DNA of 55,314 bases from Actinomycetota bacterium (GCA_016841065.1 JAENZW010000003.1:1-55314); one strand, 5' to 3'; positions 34,216 to 43,007 are shown, counted from the stretch's first letter. Made by a program: numbers and translations. Notes: generated from the sequence alone by a model not told the origin.

Positions 34216-34236
34216 GAGGGACCCTGGCCCCTCTTT
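34216..34236 (+). terminator. Probable plus-strand terminator
   Basis: GAGGGACC-CT-GGCCCCTC forms a stem with one mismatch, followed by TTTCGTCGTTT. This is the most terminator-like site after the nrd operon. Confidence 0.55.
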
Positions 34237-34360
34237 CGTCGTTTACGCCGTATGGCGGATAATACATCTTATGTTAACTCGCGCAAAGCAGCCTTGCTCC
34301 CCTCGTCCGCGTGACATCGAATCGACGTGAAAGGGGGGTGCTGTCCCCATCAGAAGGGGT

Positions 34361-34660
34361 CTACCCCTCGAGGTAGCGCCCTTCGAACTGAGACTTCGTG
34401 AGGGACTCCATCTCTTCCTGGATCGCCTCTAGAGCCGCATGAGCTTCATCTGACGACTCGTACGCCGCAATCGGCAGCGCCTCTTCGTCATCGACCCTCA
34501 CTGCTTCGAGCGTCCAACTCTCGCGCTCGTCAGGGCTGTCCTTGGGCGGATCGCGCCACAGGATGTCTTCGCGCCATTCGAGATCCGGCTCCGCGGAGTC
34601 ATCGAGCCGTGCAACACGAAGTCGGTAGAAGTCATCCGCTGCACCTATGACGCGCGCCAT
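34361..34660 (-). CDS. Small acidic protein of unknown function
   Basis: The 99-residue product is very acidic (many Asp and Glu), soluble, with Trp-rich segments WREDILWRDPP and SWTLEAVRV and a helical end EAIQEEMESLTKSQFEGRYL. I do not recognise the family. It starts with ATG at 34660 right behind GGGGGAG and lies 15 bases after the SH3 gene, so the three genes 35637-34361 are probably one transcript. The coding frame is supported by composition and tight packing. Confidence 0.6.
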   Translation of the reverse strand: MARVIGAADDFYRLRVARLDDSAEPDLEWREDILWRDPPKDSPDERESWTLEAVRVDDEEALPIAAYESSDEAHAALEAIQEEMESLTKSQFEGRYLEG

Positions 34661-34675
34661 CTCCCCCGCCCTACC

Positions 34676-35077
34676 CTACTTCTCGAGTTTCGAGTACTGG
34701 TCGTTGGTTGAGACGAATCCCTCTGTGCCGTCTTGGGCACGCACCTTGTACCAGCCATCCTCGGTGCCGAGGTAATCCAGGCGATCACCCTCGTTGAGCT
34801 GACCGATCATCTTGGCATCCCGCGAGGCCTTCTCGCGAAACTTCAACCCGTCGGTGAGCACGAGGACCGTCCTCGCTTCTGCCGCATCGCCGCCGGTTTC
34901 CCCGCTGCCGTCGTCGGCCGTTCCGGTCGCCTCGGCCGAGCTCGTCGTCTCTTGAGAGTCGCCATTGCCGCGCTTTGTCGACCTGTAGTCGCCCCAGTAG
35001 TTCATAACCAGCATCAGTACGACGAACAGGAAGATCACCGCTGCGACGCCGCGTATGGCCTTGCCAGAAGGACTCAT
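34676..35077 (-). CDS. Membrane-anchored bacterial SH3 domain protein
   Basis: The 133-residue protein has one N-terminal membrane helix (about residues 8-27), a low-complexity Ser/Gly/Thr/Asp linker and a C-terminal SH3b domain (about 68-130) with GLKFREKASRDAKMIGQL and DGWYKVRAQDGTEGFV. Such domains bind peptidoglycan or peptides outside the membrane. Its start codon overlaps the previous gene's stop in an ATGA arrangement, which ties it to that membrane protein. No enzyme domain is present, so it may target or sense the wall. Confidence 0.8.
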   Translation of the reverse strand: MSPSGKAIRGVAAVIFLFVVLMLVMNYWGDYRSTKRGNGDSQETTSSAEATGTADDGSGETGGDAAEARTVLVLTDGLKFREKASRDAKMIGQLNEGDRLDYLGTEDGWYKVRAQDGTEGFVSTNDQYSKLEK

Positions 35078-35637
35078 ATGTACAGACCTCCGCCGTAGAC
35101 GGCCGTATCATCAATATCGTAGTACTCGCGTGCCTCTGTCATGAGCTTCACGGCTTCTTCGAACGCCCTCGTCACTCGCTCGACGTTCACGCTAGCCAGC
35201 GCCGTGAGCACCCCGTCAGCATCCATATCCTCTGAAACGCTGCCGGCTTCCATCGCCAGAGTCGCTGCGGCGTCACCAAGAGCCTGCCCGAGCGGCCAGA
35301 GCCTCTTCGGCAAGGGAGTGGTCCAGGCTTCGTCTGCGAGAAGCTGCATCCTGTGCGCGACATCGAAGAAGGCTTGTCGATCGGGCGACCCGGGATCCTG
35401 GGCGAACTCCAGCAAGCTCTCCTCGGGCTCGTCGGCCAGATGCCTGATAACAGCCTCGAGCGTCCGCTGTGATGCGATGAAGTTCTCTCGTCTCCCGATC
35501 AGTTGGACGAGATACCGACGGGAGAACCGATGCCACAGCCAACCGCCTACGAGCCAGCCAACAGACACCACGACCACGAGGGATGCGACCGTGATGAGAA
35601 TCCATACCCATTGCGGGGCTGATGATGCCTCGGACAC
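35074..35637 (-). CDS. Membrane protein of unknown function with helical cytoplasmic domain
   Basis: The 187-residue protein has one membrane segment (about residues 11-34), a basic stop-transfer stretch (HRFSRRYLVQLIGRRE), then an all-helical domain with many Leu, Ala and Glu. It ends in YYDIDDTAVYGGGLYI. I do not recognise a family. It is coupled by a 4-base overlap to the SH3 protein, suggesting the two work together in the envelope. It begins 34 bases after the paaK stop, and may be read through from that operon. Confidence 0.65.
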   Translation of the reverse strand: MSEASSAPQWVWILITVASLVVVVSVGWLVGGWLWHRFSRRYLVQLIGRRENFIASQRTLEAVIRHLADEPEESLLEFAQDPGSPDRQAFFDVAHRMQLLADEAWTTPLPKRLWPLGQALGDAAATLAMEAGSVSEDMDADGVLTALASVNVERVTRAFEEAVKLMTEAREYYDIDDTAVYGGGLYI

Positions 35638-35670
35638 CGAACCTGCCTCTCCAAAATGGTGCGCAAGAGC

Positions 35671-36978
35671 CTAGCAGCCGTCCTCGCGCTGATCGAGAAC
35701 ACGCTTCGCCTTGCCCGCAGTTCTCTCGATGGAACCCGGCTCGACGAGAGTCACCTTCACGTGCAGTCCAATTACGCTGTGCAAGCGGTCGCTGACGTGC
35801 TTCGTGAAAGCGACCATGTCAGCCATGATATCGGAAAACACCTCTTCGGCGACCTCGATGCGTACTTCCATGTCGTCGAGGCCATGCTTGCGATCGACCA
35901 CGATGAGGTAGTGCGGACGGATGCCCTCTATCTTGAAGAGCACGTCCTCAATCTGACTCGGGAATATGTTGACCCCCCGGATGATGAGCATATCGTCGGT
36001 GCGCTGTCGTACCTTCGCCATGCGGGCCATCGTTCGTCCACACTCGCAGGTCTCGGTGGTCATCCGCGTGATGTCGTGCGTGCGGTACCGCAGCACCGGG
36101 AAGGCTTCCTTCGTGAGTGGTGTGATCACCAACTCGCCCTCCTCGCCGTCGGGAAGCGGCTCCCCGGTCGCCGGGTCTACGATCTCCCAAAGGAAGTGAT
36201 CCTCCGCGATATGCAGTCCACACGCACATTCACACTCACCGGCCACGCCGGGGCCCATGACTTCGGAGAGCCCGTAGTTGTCCGTCGCAACGATGTGCAG
36301 CTTCTTCTCAATCTCTTTGCGCGCTGCCTCAGAGCACGGCTCCGCGCCGAAGAGTCCTAGCCGCAACGGCAGTGTCGAGAAGTCCACGCCGGTGGACTCG
36401 GCGACCTCGGCCATATAGAGCGCATACGACGGTGTCGACACCAGAACCGTCGTCCCGAAGTCCTGCATCATCATGATGTGTCGCTCCGTGTTGCCCGCGC
36501 TGGCCGGAATGACCGTCGCCCCGACGCGCTCTAGACCGTAGTGCATGCCAAAGCCGCCCGTAAACATCCCATAGCCGAACGCCATCTGCGCGAGGTCTGT
36601 GCGGACGACGCCTGCCGCAGACGCCACGCGAGCAGTCAATTCAGTCCACGTCGCGATGTCTCCGCGCGTGTAGCCAACGACGATTGGCTTGCCCGTCGTA
36701 CCTGATGACGAGTGAACCCGCACGACATCGTCGAGAGGAACCGCGAAGAGCCCGAAGGGATATGTGTCCCTCAGCGCCGTCTTGTCGGTGAACGGCAGCC
36801 TCCCAACGTCCTCGAGCACCTTGATGTCCTTCGGCCGGATACCGCGCTCGTCCATGGCCCTTGTGTAGAACGGAACGCGCTCGTAGATCCAGCCGACAGT
36901 CGCCTGGAGGCGCCTGAGCTGCAATTCCTTCAGCTTCGGCCTCGTCATCGACTCGTATTCGGCGTTCCAGATGGGCAT
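35671..36978 (-). CDS. paaK: Phenylacetate--CoA ligase family protein
   Basis: This 435-residue AMP-forming ligase has the opening IWNAEYESM, the P-loop SSSGTTGKPIVVGYT, the DNYGLSEVMGPG motif and the C-terminal RGVNIFPSQIEDVL hinge typical of PaaK. It also has the cysteine cluster ECECACGLH that marks this family. It activates phenylacetate or other aryl acids with CoA. I use ATG 36978, which has AGGAGCAGGAAG upstream; GTG 37011, right after the livF stop, would add 11 residues. In anaerobes paaK is often found with iorAB, as here, where it would act on aryl acids formed from aromatic amino acids. Confidence 0.92.
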   Translation of the reverse strand: MPIWNAEYESMTRPKLKELQLRRLQATVGWIYERVPFYTRAMDERGIRPKDIKVLEDVGRLPFTDKTALRDTYPFGLFAVPLDDVVRVHSSSGTTGKPIVVGYTRGDIATWTELTARVASAAGVVRTDLAQMAFGYGMFTGGFGMHYGLERVGATVIPASAGNTERHIMMMQDFGTTVLVSTPSYALYMAEVAESTGVDFSTLPLRLGLFGAEPCSEAARKEIEKKLHIVATDNYGLSEVMGPGVAGECECACGLHIAEDHFLWEIVDPATGEPLPDGEEGELVITPLTKEAFPVLRYRTHDITRMTTETCECGRTMARMAKVRQRTDDMLIIRGVNIFPSQIEDVLFKIEGIRPHYLIVVDRKHGLDDMEVRIEVAEEVFSDIMADMVAFTKHVSDRLHSVIGLHVKVTLVEPGSIERTAGKAKRVLDQREDGC

Positions 36979-37011
36979 CTTCCTGCTCCTGTTCGACTCG
37001 CTTTGGGACAC

Positions 37012-37770
37012 CTAGGTCCCGGAAACACTCTTCTTCCATGAACCGAGGTAGATCATGCGCACGTCATCGTTGGCCAGAAGCTCGGACGCCGTACCTTCGA
37101 GCTCGACCCTTCCGGTCCGCAGTACATACCCCCGGTCCGCGTGGCGAAGCGCCACGGACGCATCCTGTTCCACGAGCAGTATCGTCACGCCGCGCGACCG
37201 CAAACGATCGAGAATCGCGAATATCTCCGAAATCACCTTCGGTGCGAGACCCAGGGACGGCTCATCGAGCAGTAGCAGCCGTGGCCGGCTCATCAACGCG
37301 CGCGCTATCGCCAGCATCTGCTGTTCTCCGCCCGACAACGTCGCGGCGGATTGGTCCACACGCTCTCCGAGCACAGGGAACAGCTCGTGGACGATCTCGA
37401 GGTCTTCGGCGAACTCGCTCGAAAACGAACGTGAACGTCTGCGCGCGTACGCGCCAAGCTCGAGATTCTCGCCCACACTCATCGATCCGAAGAGCCTTCT
37501 GCCCTCCGGAACGAGCGCCAGTCCGGCTTCCACAGCCTTCTCAGGCGTGATACCCGAGATATCACGACCGTCGAACACCACCGAGCCGCCCGTCGGAGAC
37601 AGGACGCCCGCGACGGTCTTGAGCAGGGTGGACTTCCCCGCGCCATTCGACCCGATGAGCGTCACTACCTCGCCATGCATGACGTGGATCGAGACGCCCT
37701 CAAGGACTCCGACGTGTCCATAGCCGGAGCTGACCTTCTCGACGCGCAGCATCTCCCTGGCCTCAGTCAT
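37012..37770 (-). CDS. livF: Branched-chain amino acid ABC transporter ATP-binding protein
   Basis: LivF-type ATPase of 252 residues with Walker A GSNGAGKST, ABC signature LSGGEQQML and Walker B LLLLDEPSLGLAP. The C-terminal part is short, as in LivF. It overlaps the end of livG by 8 bases. It powers import with LivG, LivH and LivM. Substrate preference in this family ranges from Leu/Ile/Val to aromatic acids and urea; the neighbouring iorAB and paaK genes suggest aromatic or branched amino acids here. Confidence 0.95.
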   Translation of the reverse strand: MTEAREMLRVEKVSSGYGHVGVLEGVSIHVMHGEVVTLIGSNGAGKSTLLKTVAGVLSPTGGSVVFDGRDISGITPEKAVEAGLALVPEGRRLFGSMSVGENLELGAYARRRSRSFSSEFAEDLEIVHELFPVLGERVDQSAATLSGGEQQMLAIARALMSRPRLLLLDEPSLGLAPKVISEIFAILDRLRSRGVTILLVEQDASVALRHADRGYVLRTGRVELEGTASELLANDDVRMIYLGSWKKSVSGT

Positions 37771-38530
37771 CGACGGGCTCCCCCAGGTAGGCCTCGATGA
37801 CCGCTGGGTCCTTCTGGATGAGCCGAGGCGGCCCTTCGGCTATCTTGCGGCCCTCGTTGAGGACGACGATCTCGTCGCTGACCTCCATGACCAGTCCCAT
37901 GTCATGTTCGACGACGACGAGCGTCACACCGTTGTCGCGAACGCGGAAGAGCGCGTTGGCGAGCGCCTGCGTCTCGGTCGTGTTCAGACCCGCAGCCGGC
38001 TCATCAAGCAGCATCAGACGCGGTCCCGTCGCCAGCGCTCGGGCTATCTCCAGGAGCCGCCTAAGACCGTGCGGCAAGTCCGCTGCGGGGGTCTCGGCGT
38101 GATCCTCGAGTCCAAGTAGACGAAGGAGCCTCATCGCCTCCTCGCGCAGACGCTTCTCCTCGATCAGGGTCCATGGCAGGTAGAGCGCGGCCGACAACAG
38201 CCCCGCACGCGAGCGAGTGTGCAGACCGACGAGCACGTTCTCGAGCGCCGTCATGGCTTCGAACAACTGCGTGTTCTGGAACGTGCGGGCGACGCCAAGC
38301 GCCACGATGCGATGCGGCTTCATTCCAACGAGGGACTTCCCGTCGAACTCGACTCGTCCCTCGTCGGGGCGCTCGTACGCGGTGAGCACGTTGAACAGCG
38401 TGCTCTTCCCCGCTCCGTTTGGGCCGATCAGAGCCTTGATCTCGCCTTCGTGCACATCGAACGACACGGAATCCACGGCGGTGAGCCCGCCGAACCGCTT
38501 CGTGACCTCGTGGACAGCAAGCAAGCTCAT
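37763..38530 (-). CDS. livG: Branched-chain amino acid ABC transporter ATP-binding protein
   Basis: LivG-type ATPase of 255 residues with GPNGAGKST, MLLDEPAAGLN and the LivG-specific insertion after Walker A. Its signature motif reads LPHGLRRLLEIARAL, a departure from the more common L(S/P)YG(Q)QRRLEIARAL. The start is ATG 38530, overlapping the livM stop by 4 bases. A much longer open frame runs upstream through livM but is a shadow. Confidence 0.95.
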   Translation of the reverse strand: MSLLAVHEVTKRFGGLTAVDSVSFDVHEGEIKALIGPNGAGKSTLFNVLTAYERPDEGRVEFDGKSLVGMKPHRIVALGVARTFQNTQLFEAMTALENVLVGLHTRSRAGLLSAALYLPWTLIEEKRLREEAMRLLRLLGLEDHAETPAADLPHGLRRLLEIARALATGPRLMLLDEPAAGLNTTETQALANALFRVRDNGVTLVVVEHDMGLVMEVSDEIVVLNEGRKIAEGPPRLIQKDPAVIEAYLGEPVDD

Positions 38531-39552
38531 GCGGCGCTCACCCCCTCCCCCTCCGGGTCGGGAGCCGCTTTCTTTCGGAATCTCTGCCGAAGACTGCGAA
38601 ACGCTCCACCTATGCCACCGGGCGCGAACAGCATCACGACGATGATGGTCAAGCCGTAGATGTCGAGCTCCCAATCCTGCAGAAACGTTGACGCTGCGTC
38701 GGGCATACCCGGCACGAAGGAGTCGACGTACTTCAGGATGGAGAGTCCGACCGCAGCAACGATGGGACCGGCAAGTGAGCTCGTCCCGCCGAGGACGGCC
38801 ATCGACAAGAGAATCACCGAGCGATGGAGTGTGAATATCTCCGGCGAGATGAATCGCGCGACGTGCGCGTAGAGAGAACCGGCGATGCCCGCGAGAGCTG
38901 CCGACACAACGAATACCTGGACCTTCACTCGCACGGTGTCGACGCCGCACGCCTGAGACCCGAGTTCTGAACCATGCAGCGCGCGCATCGCTCGCCCGGG
39001 ACGCAGCGCCACGACGTTGTAGGCGAGCAGTAGCGCAACCAAGACTATGCCCCAAACCAGCCAGTAGATGGACTCAGGGCTCTTGAACACGAACCCGCCG
39101 ATGGCAACCGACGGAATGCCCCGCAAGCCGTCAAAACCACCGGTCAACGGGGTCGCTTCCCTGAAGACGATATGCATGATCTCGCCGAAGCCAAGGGTCG
39201 CCATCGCGAGGTAGTGCCCGCGTAGTCTCAGGCTCGGCAGGGCGAGGAGCGCACCACCTGCAGCGGAGACGAGCGCTGCTGCTGCCACGCCGGCAAGCCA
39301 CGGCAACTCGAACCGCATAGTCACGAGAGCCGACGTGTAGGCCCCGATTCCGATGAATGCCGCGTGTCCGAGGGACACCTGTCCCCCGTAGCCGAACAGC
39401 AGAGCGAGTCCCAGAACAACCAGCGCGTTCGTCCCGACGTCCTTCGCGAGAATCTTCAGCATGAAACCGTTGTCGGTCAGGAACGGCACGCACATCACGG
39501 CGACGGAAGCCACGAGCCACCAGACGAACCGCTTGTAGCCGCTGGACCTCAC
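38527..39552 (-). CDS. livM: Branched-chain amino acid ABC transporter permease
   Basis: LivM-type permease of 341 residues with about nine hydrophobic segments. Family motifs are GQVSLGHAAFIGIGAY, the LATLGFGEIM-type segment, and the EAA-like loop RPGRAMRALHGSELGSQACGVD facing the ATPases. The C-terminus GGIGGAFRSLRQRFRK is basic. It starts at GTG 39552 with GAGGGAGAAA before it, and overlaps livH by 4 bases. Confidence 0.94.
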   Translation of the reverse strand: MRSSGYKRFVWWLVASVAVMCVPFLTDNGFMLKILAKDVGTNALVVLGLALLFGYGGQVSLGHAAFIGIGAYTSALVTMRFELPWLAGVAAAALVSAAGGALLALPSLRLRGHYLAMATLGFGEIMHIVFREATPLTGGFDGLRGIPSVAIGGFVFKSPESIYWLVWGIVLVALLLAYNVVALRPGRAMRALHGSELGSQACGVDTVRVKVQVFVVSAALAGIAGSLYAHVARFISPEIFTLHRSVILLSMAVLGGTSSLAGPIVAAVGLSILKYVDSFVPGMPDAASTFLQDWELDIYGLTIIVVMLFAPGGIGGAFRSLRQRFRKKAAPDPEGEGVSAA

Positions 39553-40433
39553 ACTTTCTCCCTCGAACGACCACCGAAGAGACCCTGTGGACGCACGAAC
39601 AGCACACCGAGAAGAACCACGAGCGCTATGCCGTCCTTGAAGGTTGACGAGATGAAGCCGCTGGCGATGTTCTCAAGCAGCCCGAGGGTCAATCCCCCCG
39701 CAACCGCCGCAACCGGATTGCCGAGTCCCCCAAGAATCGCGGCAGCGAAACCCTTAAGCCCTATGCTCGCGCCCGAGTAGAACACGGGAGGCACTGTCGG
39801 TGAGATGACGACGCCGGCAATCGCGCCGAGCGCCGCCGCGAGCGCGAACGAGGCCGTCACCACGCGGGCCGTGTCGATTCCGACGAGTCGAGCGCCGTCC
39901 CTATCGATCGAACACGCACGCATGGCTTTGCCGAATCGTGTTCGACGATACAGTAGCGTCAGCCCGACCACGGCAACCGCGGTTATGCCCCAGATCCACA
40001 GGGACTGCCTGACAATGGTCACTCCGGCGATTCCGATGGACGGACCCGGCGAGAAGCTCGGCAGTGTTGCCAGCTCTTCCCCTCCCACGGCATGCCGCGT
40101 CAGCGACTGGATCAGGATCGAGCCGCCCACGGTGATGATGATCAGCGCAAGTGGGTCGCCGTCCTTGCGCGGGCGAATCGCCAGAAGCTCAAAGAGGACG
40201 CCTACTGCCGTCGTCGCCAGAATGGCGAGCAGCGCTGCGAACACGAGCGGGATACCGAGGGAATCGAACGCGAGAACCCCGAGCATCCCGCCGAGCATGT
40301 AGAACTCACCTTGTGCGAAGTTGATCACGCCGGTCGATGCGTAGACGATGGTGAAGCCGAGCGCGAGCAGAGCGTACAGAGCCCCACTGCTCAGTCCCGC
40401 GACTATGAACTGCAGCAGATCTTTGCCGGTCAT
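39549..40433 (-). CDS. livH: Branched-chain amino acid ABC transporter permease
   Basis: LivH-type permease of 294 residues with eight or so membrane helices. It shows the family's opening GLSSGALYALLALGFTIVY, then VINFAQGEFYMLGG and the coupling loop TRFGKAMRACSIDRDGARLVGID. Near the end are GSIGLKGFAAAILGGLGNP-like residues. It follows livK by 27 bases, which include a small inverted repeat (ATAGC/GCTAT). Confidence 0.95.
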   Translation of the reverse strand: MTGKDLLQFIVAGLSSGALYALLALGFTIVYASTGVINFAQGEFYMLGGMLGVLAFDSLGIPLVFAALLAILATTAVGVLFELLAIRPRKDGDPLALIIITVGGSILIQSLTRHAVGGEELATLPSFSPGPSIGIAGVTIVRQSLWIWGITAVAVVGLTLLYRRTRFGKAMRACSIDRDGARLVGIDTARVVTASFALAAALGAIAGVVISPTVPPVFYSGASIGLKGFAAAILGGLGNPVAAVAGGLTLGLLENIASGFISSTFKDGIALVVLLGVLFVRPQGLFGGRSREKV

Positions 40434-40460
40434 GTGCCTCGCGTCCCGATAGCCACGCCG

Positions 40461-41627
40461 CTATTCGGCCAGTTTCCACTCGCCGTTGACGATCTCGTAC
40501 ATCACGAGATCCTGCGCGGCAATACCGTTGTGATCTGTCTCAGAGAACGTGAACGTCCCTCCGACACCGACGAAACCGCTCGTCTTCTCGATCTCGTCGC
40601 GCAGGTCTGCTGGACTGAACTCCTCGGGAAGTCGCTTCATCGCCTCTACAATCAGATTGAATGCATCGTACGCGTGCCCGGCGAAGATGTCGGGAGACTG
40701 ACCGTAGCTCTCTTCGTAGCGGGAGACGAAGTCCGTCGCGATTCCGAACGCGTCCGTGCCTTCGCCGTATGCAGACGGAACGAGAATCTTGCCGGCGGCG
40801 AAACGCACTCCGTCGGCAGACGCTCCCGCACCCTCGATGAACTCCTTCCGAGCGATGCCAGGGCCACCGTATACCGGGATATCCATCCCAAGCTGGTCGA
40901 GGCTCTTCACAACAGTCGAAGCTTCGCGTCCTGCTGTCCACATCAACAGAACCTCCGCGCCAGACGACCTGATCTTGGTCAGCTGGGTCGTCATGTCGGT
41001 ATCGCCCGGGTTGAAGACCTCATCGGCAACGATGGCCACGCCAGCCGCAGGTGCGGAGTTGAGAATCACTCCCCTGCCGTCCTTACCATAGCCACCGCCG
41101 TCGGTCATGAGTCCGACCTTCTCGAAACCTGCATCTCTGATGCTCTTGAGGACATACGGCACGACGAGCGTATTCGACCACGGGGTCTGGAAGACGAGCG
41201 GGTCGAACTCCTGCGTGATGACTGTGCCACCGGCCATCGATACCTGAGGGACGTCGTACTCCTGGGCGACCGTACGCATCGCCATCGACTGGCCCGTGCC
41301 ACTGGCACCGATCAAAGAGAGTACTTCGTCCTCCAGAACGAGCTGCTCGGCCGCACCCTGGGCCTGCGCCTCATCGGTGGCATCATCCAGGAAGATGACC
41401 TCGATATCGCGCCCGTTCACTCCACCGTCGGCGTTGACTCGGGCAACCTCCATCTCGATGGCCTTCTTCTCGGGATCGCCGAGGCCTGCGTACGTGCCGG
41501 AGAGCGACACGACCGCACCAATCTTGTAGGCGTCCTTCTGCGAATCACCAGTTGCCGAGCAGCCGCCAACAGTCGCGGCAAGCACAGATGCGGCCACAAA
41601 TGCGGCCACCCCCACTCGCACTCTCAT
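40461..41627 (-). CDS. livK: Branched-chain amino acid ABC transporter substrate-binding lipoprotein (copy 1)
   Basis: The 388-residue product has a lipoprotein signal with lipobox VGGC near residue 23, then a type I periplasmic-binding fold opening YKIGAVVSLSGTYAGLG. It ends in FTFSETDHNGIAAQDLVMYE. It is clearly a paralogue of the next gene (copy 2), with long identical runs, from a tandem duplication. Differences in the segments that line the cleft would set different substrates. A perfect 13-bp hairpin lies between the two copies. Confidence 0.95.
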   Translation of the reverse strand: MRVRVGVAAFVAASVLAATVGGCSATGDSQKDAYKIGAVVSLSGTYAGLGDPEKKAIEMEVARVNADGGVNGRDIEVIFLDDATDEAQAQGAAEQLVLEDEVLSLIGASGTGQSMAMRTVAQEYDVPQVSMAGGTVITQEFDPLVFQTPWSNTLVVPYVLKSIRDAGFEKVGLMTDGGGYGKDGRGVILNSAPAAGVAIVADEVFNPGDTDMTTQLTKIRSSGAEVLLMWTAGREASTVVKSLDQLGMDIPVYGGPGIARKEFIEGAGASADGVRFAAGKILVPSAYGEGTDAFGIATDFVSRYEESYGQSPDIFAGHAYDAFNLIVEAMKRLPEEFSPADLRDEIEKTSGFVGVGGTFTFSETDHNGIAAQDLVMYEIVNGEWKLAE

Positions 41628-41687
41628 ACTTGTCCCTTCCCGTCTATGACTGTTCGGTCAAACGAGTCTCTCATCCGCAGAGAACTC

Positions 41688-41716
41688 GGAAGGGGCGTGC
41701 GTCGCACGCCCCTTCC
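41688..41716 (-). terminator. Perfect 13-bp hairpin between the two livK copies
   Basis: GGAAGGGGCGTGC and GCACGCCCCTTCC flank a three-base loop, starting 15 bases after the stop of livK copy 2. There is no T-tract, so it probably slows transcription and protects the 3' end of the upstream message, giving unequal output of the two halves of the operon. Confidence 0.75.
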
Positions 41717-41731
41717 GTCAACATCTTCAAG

Positions 41732-42928
41732 CTACTGCATGACCGTCCAGGTGCCGTTCTCGACCTTGTAGAGCACGAGGTCGCTCGAGGACATCCCGTT
41801 GTGGTCAGTGGTTGAGAAGGTGAACGTACCGCCGATGCCGACGAAACCGCTCGTCTTCTCGATCTCGGCACGAAGGTCCTCCGACGTGAAGTCTTCAGGA
41901 AGGCGCTTCATGGCCTCGACGACTAGATACAGCGCGTCGTACGCGTGACCAGCGAACGTGCTGGGTGCGGCGTCGTACTTCTCCGTGTAGCGGTCGATGA
42001 AGCTCGTCGCGACTTCATAGCCCGGCGTGCCTTCACCGTAGGATGCAGGAACCAGGACCTTGCCTGCAGGGAAGATGAATCCTTCGGCAGCAGCGCCCGC
42101 ACCATCGATGAGCTCCTGGCGCGCGTTGCCGTGGCTGCCATAGATCGGCATACCAAGATCCAGCGCGGCAGCGTTGTTGAGCACAATGGCGGCTTCCTTG
42201 CCGGCCGACCATACGACCAGCGCGTCAGCGCCGCTGCCCTTGATCTTGGTCAGCTGCGTTGTCATGTCCGTGTCGCCAGGATTGAAGACCTCGCTGGCCA
42301 CAACCTCGACACCATAGTCGGCGACCATCGATTCCATGACCGCCACGCCATCCTTGGCGAAGCCGCCAGTATCGCTGATAAGCGCGATCTTGGTCTGGCC
42401 CTGTGCATTCAGATAGTCGAGAAGGTAAGGAACGACCAGCGTGTTCGACCAGGGGGTCTGGAACACGAGCGGATCGAACTCCGACGTGATAACGGTGCCC
42501 CCCGCCATGGAGATCTGCGGCACGCCCGCGTCCTGCGCTGCGGTCCGCATGGCCATGGACTGACCTGTGCCGCTTGCGCCGATGAGTGCCAGAACCTTGT
42601 CCTGCTGGACGAGCTTCTCGGCTGCTGACTGTGCCTGTGCCTCGTCAGTCGCGTCATCCTCGAAGACGACCTCGATATCCCGGTCGTGCACGCCGCCGTC
42701 GGCGTTAATGCGCTCGACCTCCATCTCGATTGCCTTCTTCTCAGCGTCGCCCAGACCCGAGTACGTGCCTGTCAGCGAAACCACAACACCGATCTTGTAA
42801 GGATCCCCACCCTTGTCGCCGCCGTCACTGCTGCTCCCACTGTCCGACGTGCATCCCACGATCGGAACAGCGAGAAGCGCAACGACGAGAGCTCCAGCGA
42901 GCAGCGCCTTTCGGCTTATTGCTCCCAT
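41732..42928 (-). CDS. livK: Branched-chain amino acid ABC transporter substrate-binding lipoprotein (copy 2)
   Basis: This 398-residue protein has lipobox IVGC, a Ser/Gly/Asp linker, and the same binding fold as copy 1 (YKIGVVVSLTGTYSGLG at the start, FTFSTTDHNGMSSSDLVLYK at the end). ATG 42928 is chosen because AGGAGGTAGGGAGC stands directly before it; 18 more upstream codons are open but lack a signal function. It is the first livK in the direction of transcription and lies just after the ACT-domain gene. Confidence 0.94.
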   Translation of the reverse strand: MGAISRKALLAGALVVALLAVPIVGCTSDSGSSSDGGDKGGDPYKIGVVVSLTGTYSGLGDAEKKAIEMEVERINADGGVHDRDIEVVFEDDATDEAQAQSAAEKLVQQDKVLALIGASGTGQSMAMRTAAQDAGVPQISMAGGTVITSEFDPLVFQTPWSNTLVVPYLLDYLNAQGQTKIALISDTGGFAKDGVAVMESMVADYGVEVVASEVFNPGDTDMTTQLTKIKGSGADALVVWSAGKEAAIVLNNAAALDLGMPIYGSHGNARQELIDGAGAAAEGFIFPAGKVLVPASYGEGTPGYEVATSFIDRYTEKYDAAPSTFAGHAYDALYLVVEAMKRLPEDFTSEDLRAEIEKTSGFVGIGGTFTFSTTDHNGMSSSDLVLYKVENGTWTVMQ

Positions 42929-42951
42929 GCTCCCTACCTCCTGAGTCTCCG

Positions 42952-42968
42952 GGCCGACTTCCTCGGCC
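42952..42968 (-). terminator. Small hairpin between ACT gene and livK copy 2
   Basis: GGCCGA and TCGGCC form a perfect 6-bp stem with a 5-base loop in the 79-base gap. It could be a weak attenuator before the transporter genes. Confidence 0.35.
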
Positions 42969-43007
42969 ACAATACCTGCCATCGACCTTGCGGCCGATCG
43001 TCCCCTG

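Larger units (their letters stand above)
33882..34360. other. Gene-poor structured region, possible RNA gene or decayed gene
   Basis: I see no intact gene in these 479 bases. It holds an AGGAGGT motif (33917-33923), a short frame resembling the start of an NCS2 permease (33992-34039), a long hairpin (34150-34183), a probable plus-strand terminator (34216-34236), an A/T-rich patch with GATAAT near 34257, and two G-run/C-run hairpins (34331-34348, 34355-34366) that may end the minus-strand genes. No tmRNA, SRP, RNase P or 6S signature was recognised. Confidence 0.5.

Noticed and set aside
33937-34314. A 125-codon plus-strand frame with AGGAGGT 13 bases upstream of its ATG
   Set aside because: The product is Arg/Ser-rich without recognisable domains, the ribosome site is too far away, and the frame runs through a long hairpin and a terminator.
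37763-39055. A 430-codon open frame that extends livG upstream through livM
   Set aside because: The extra 175 residues are Arg/Gly-rich shadow sequence of livM in another frame; the ABC domain starts at ATG 38530 with a normal overlap to livM.
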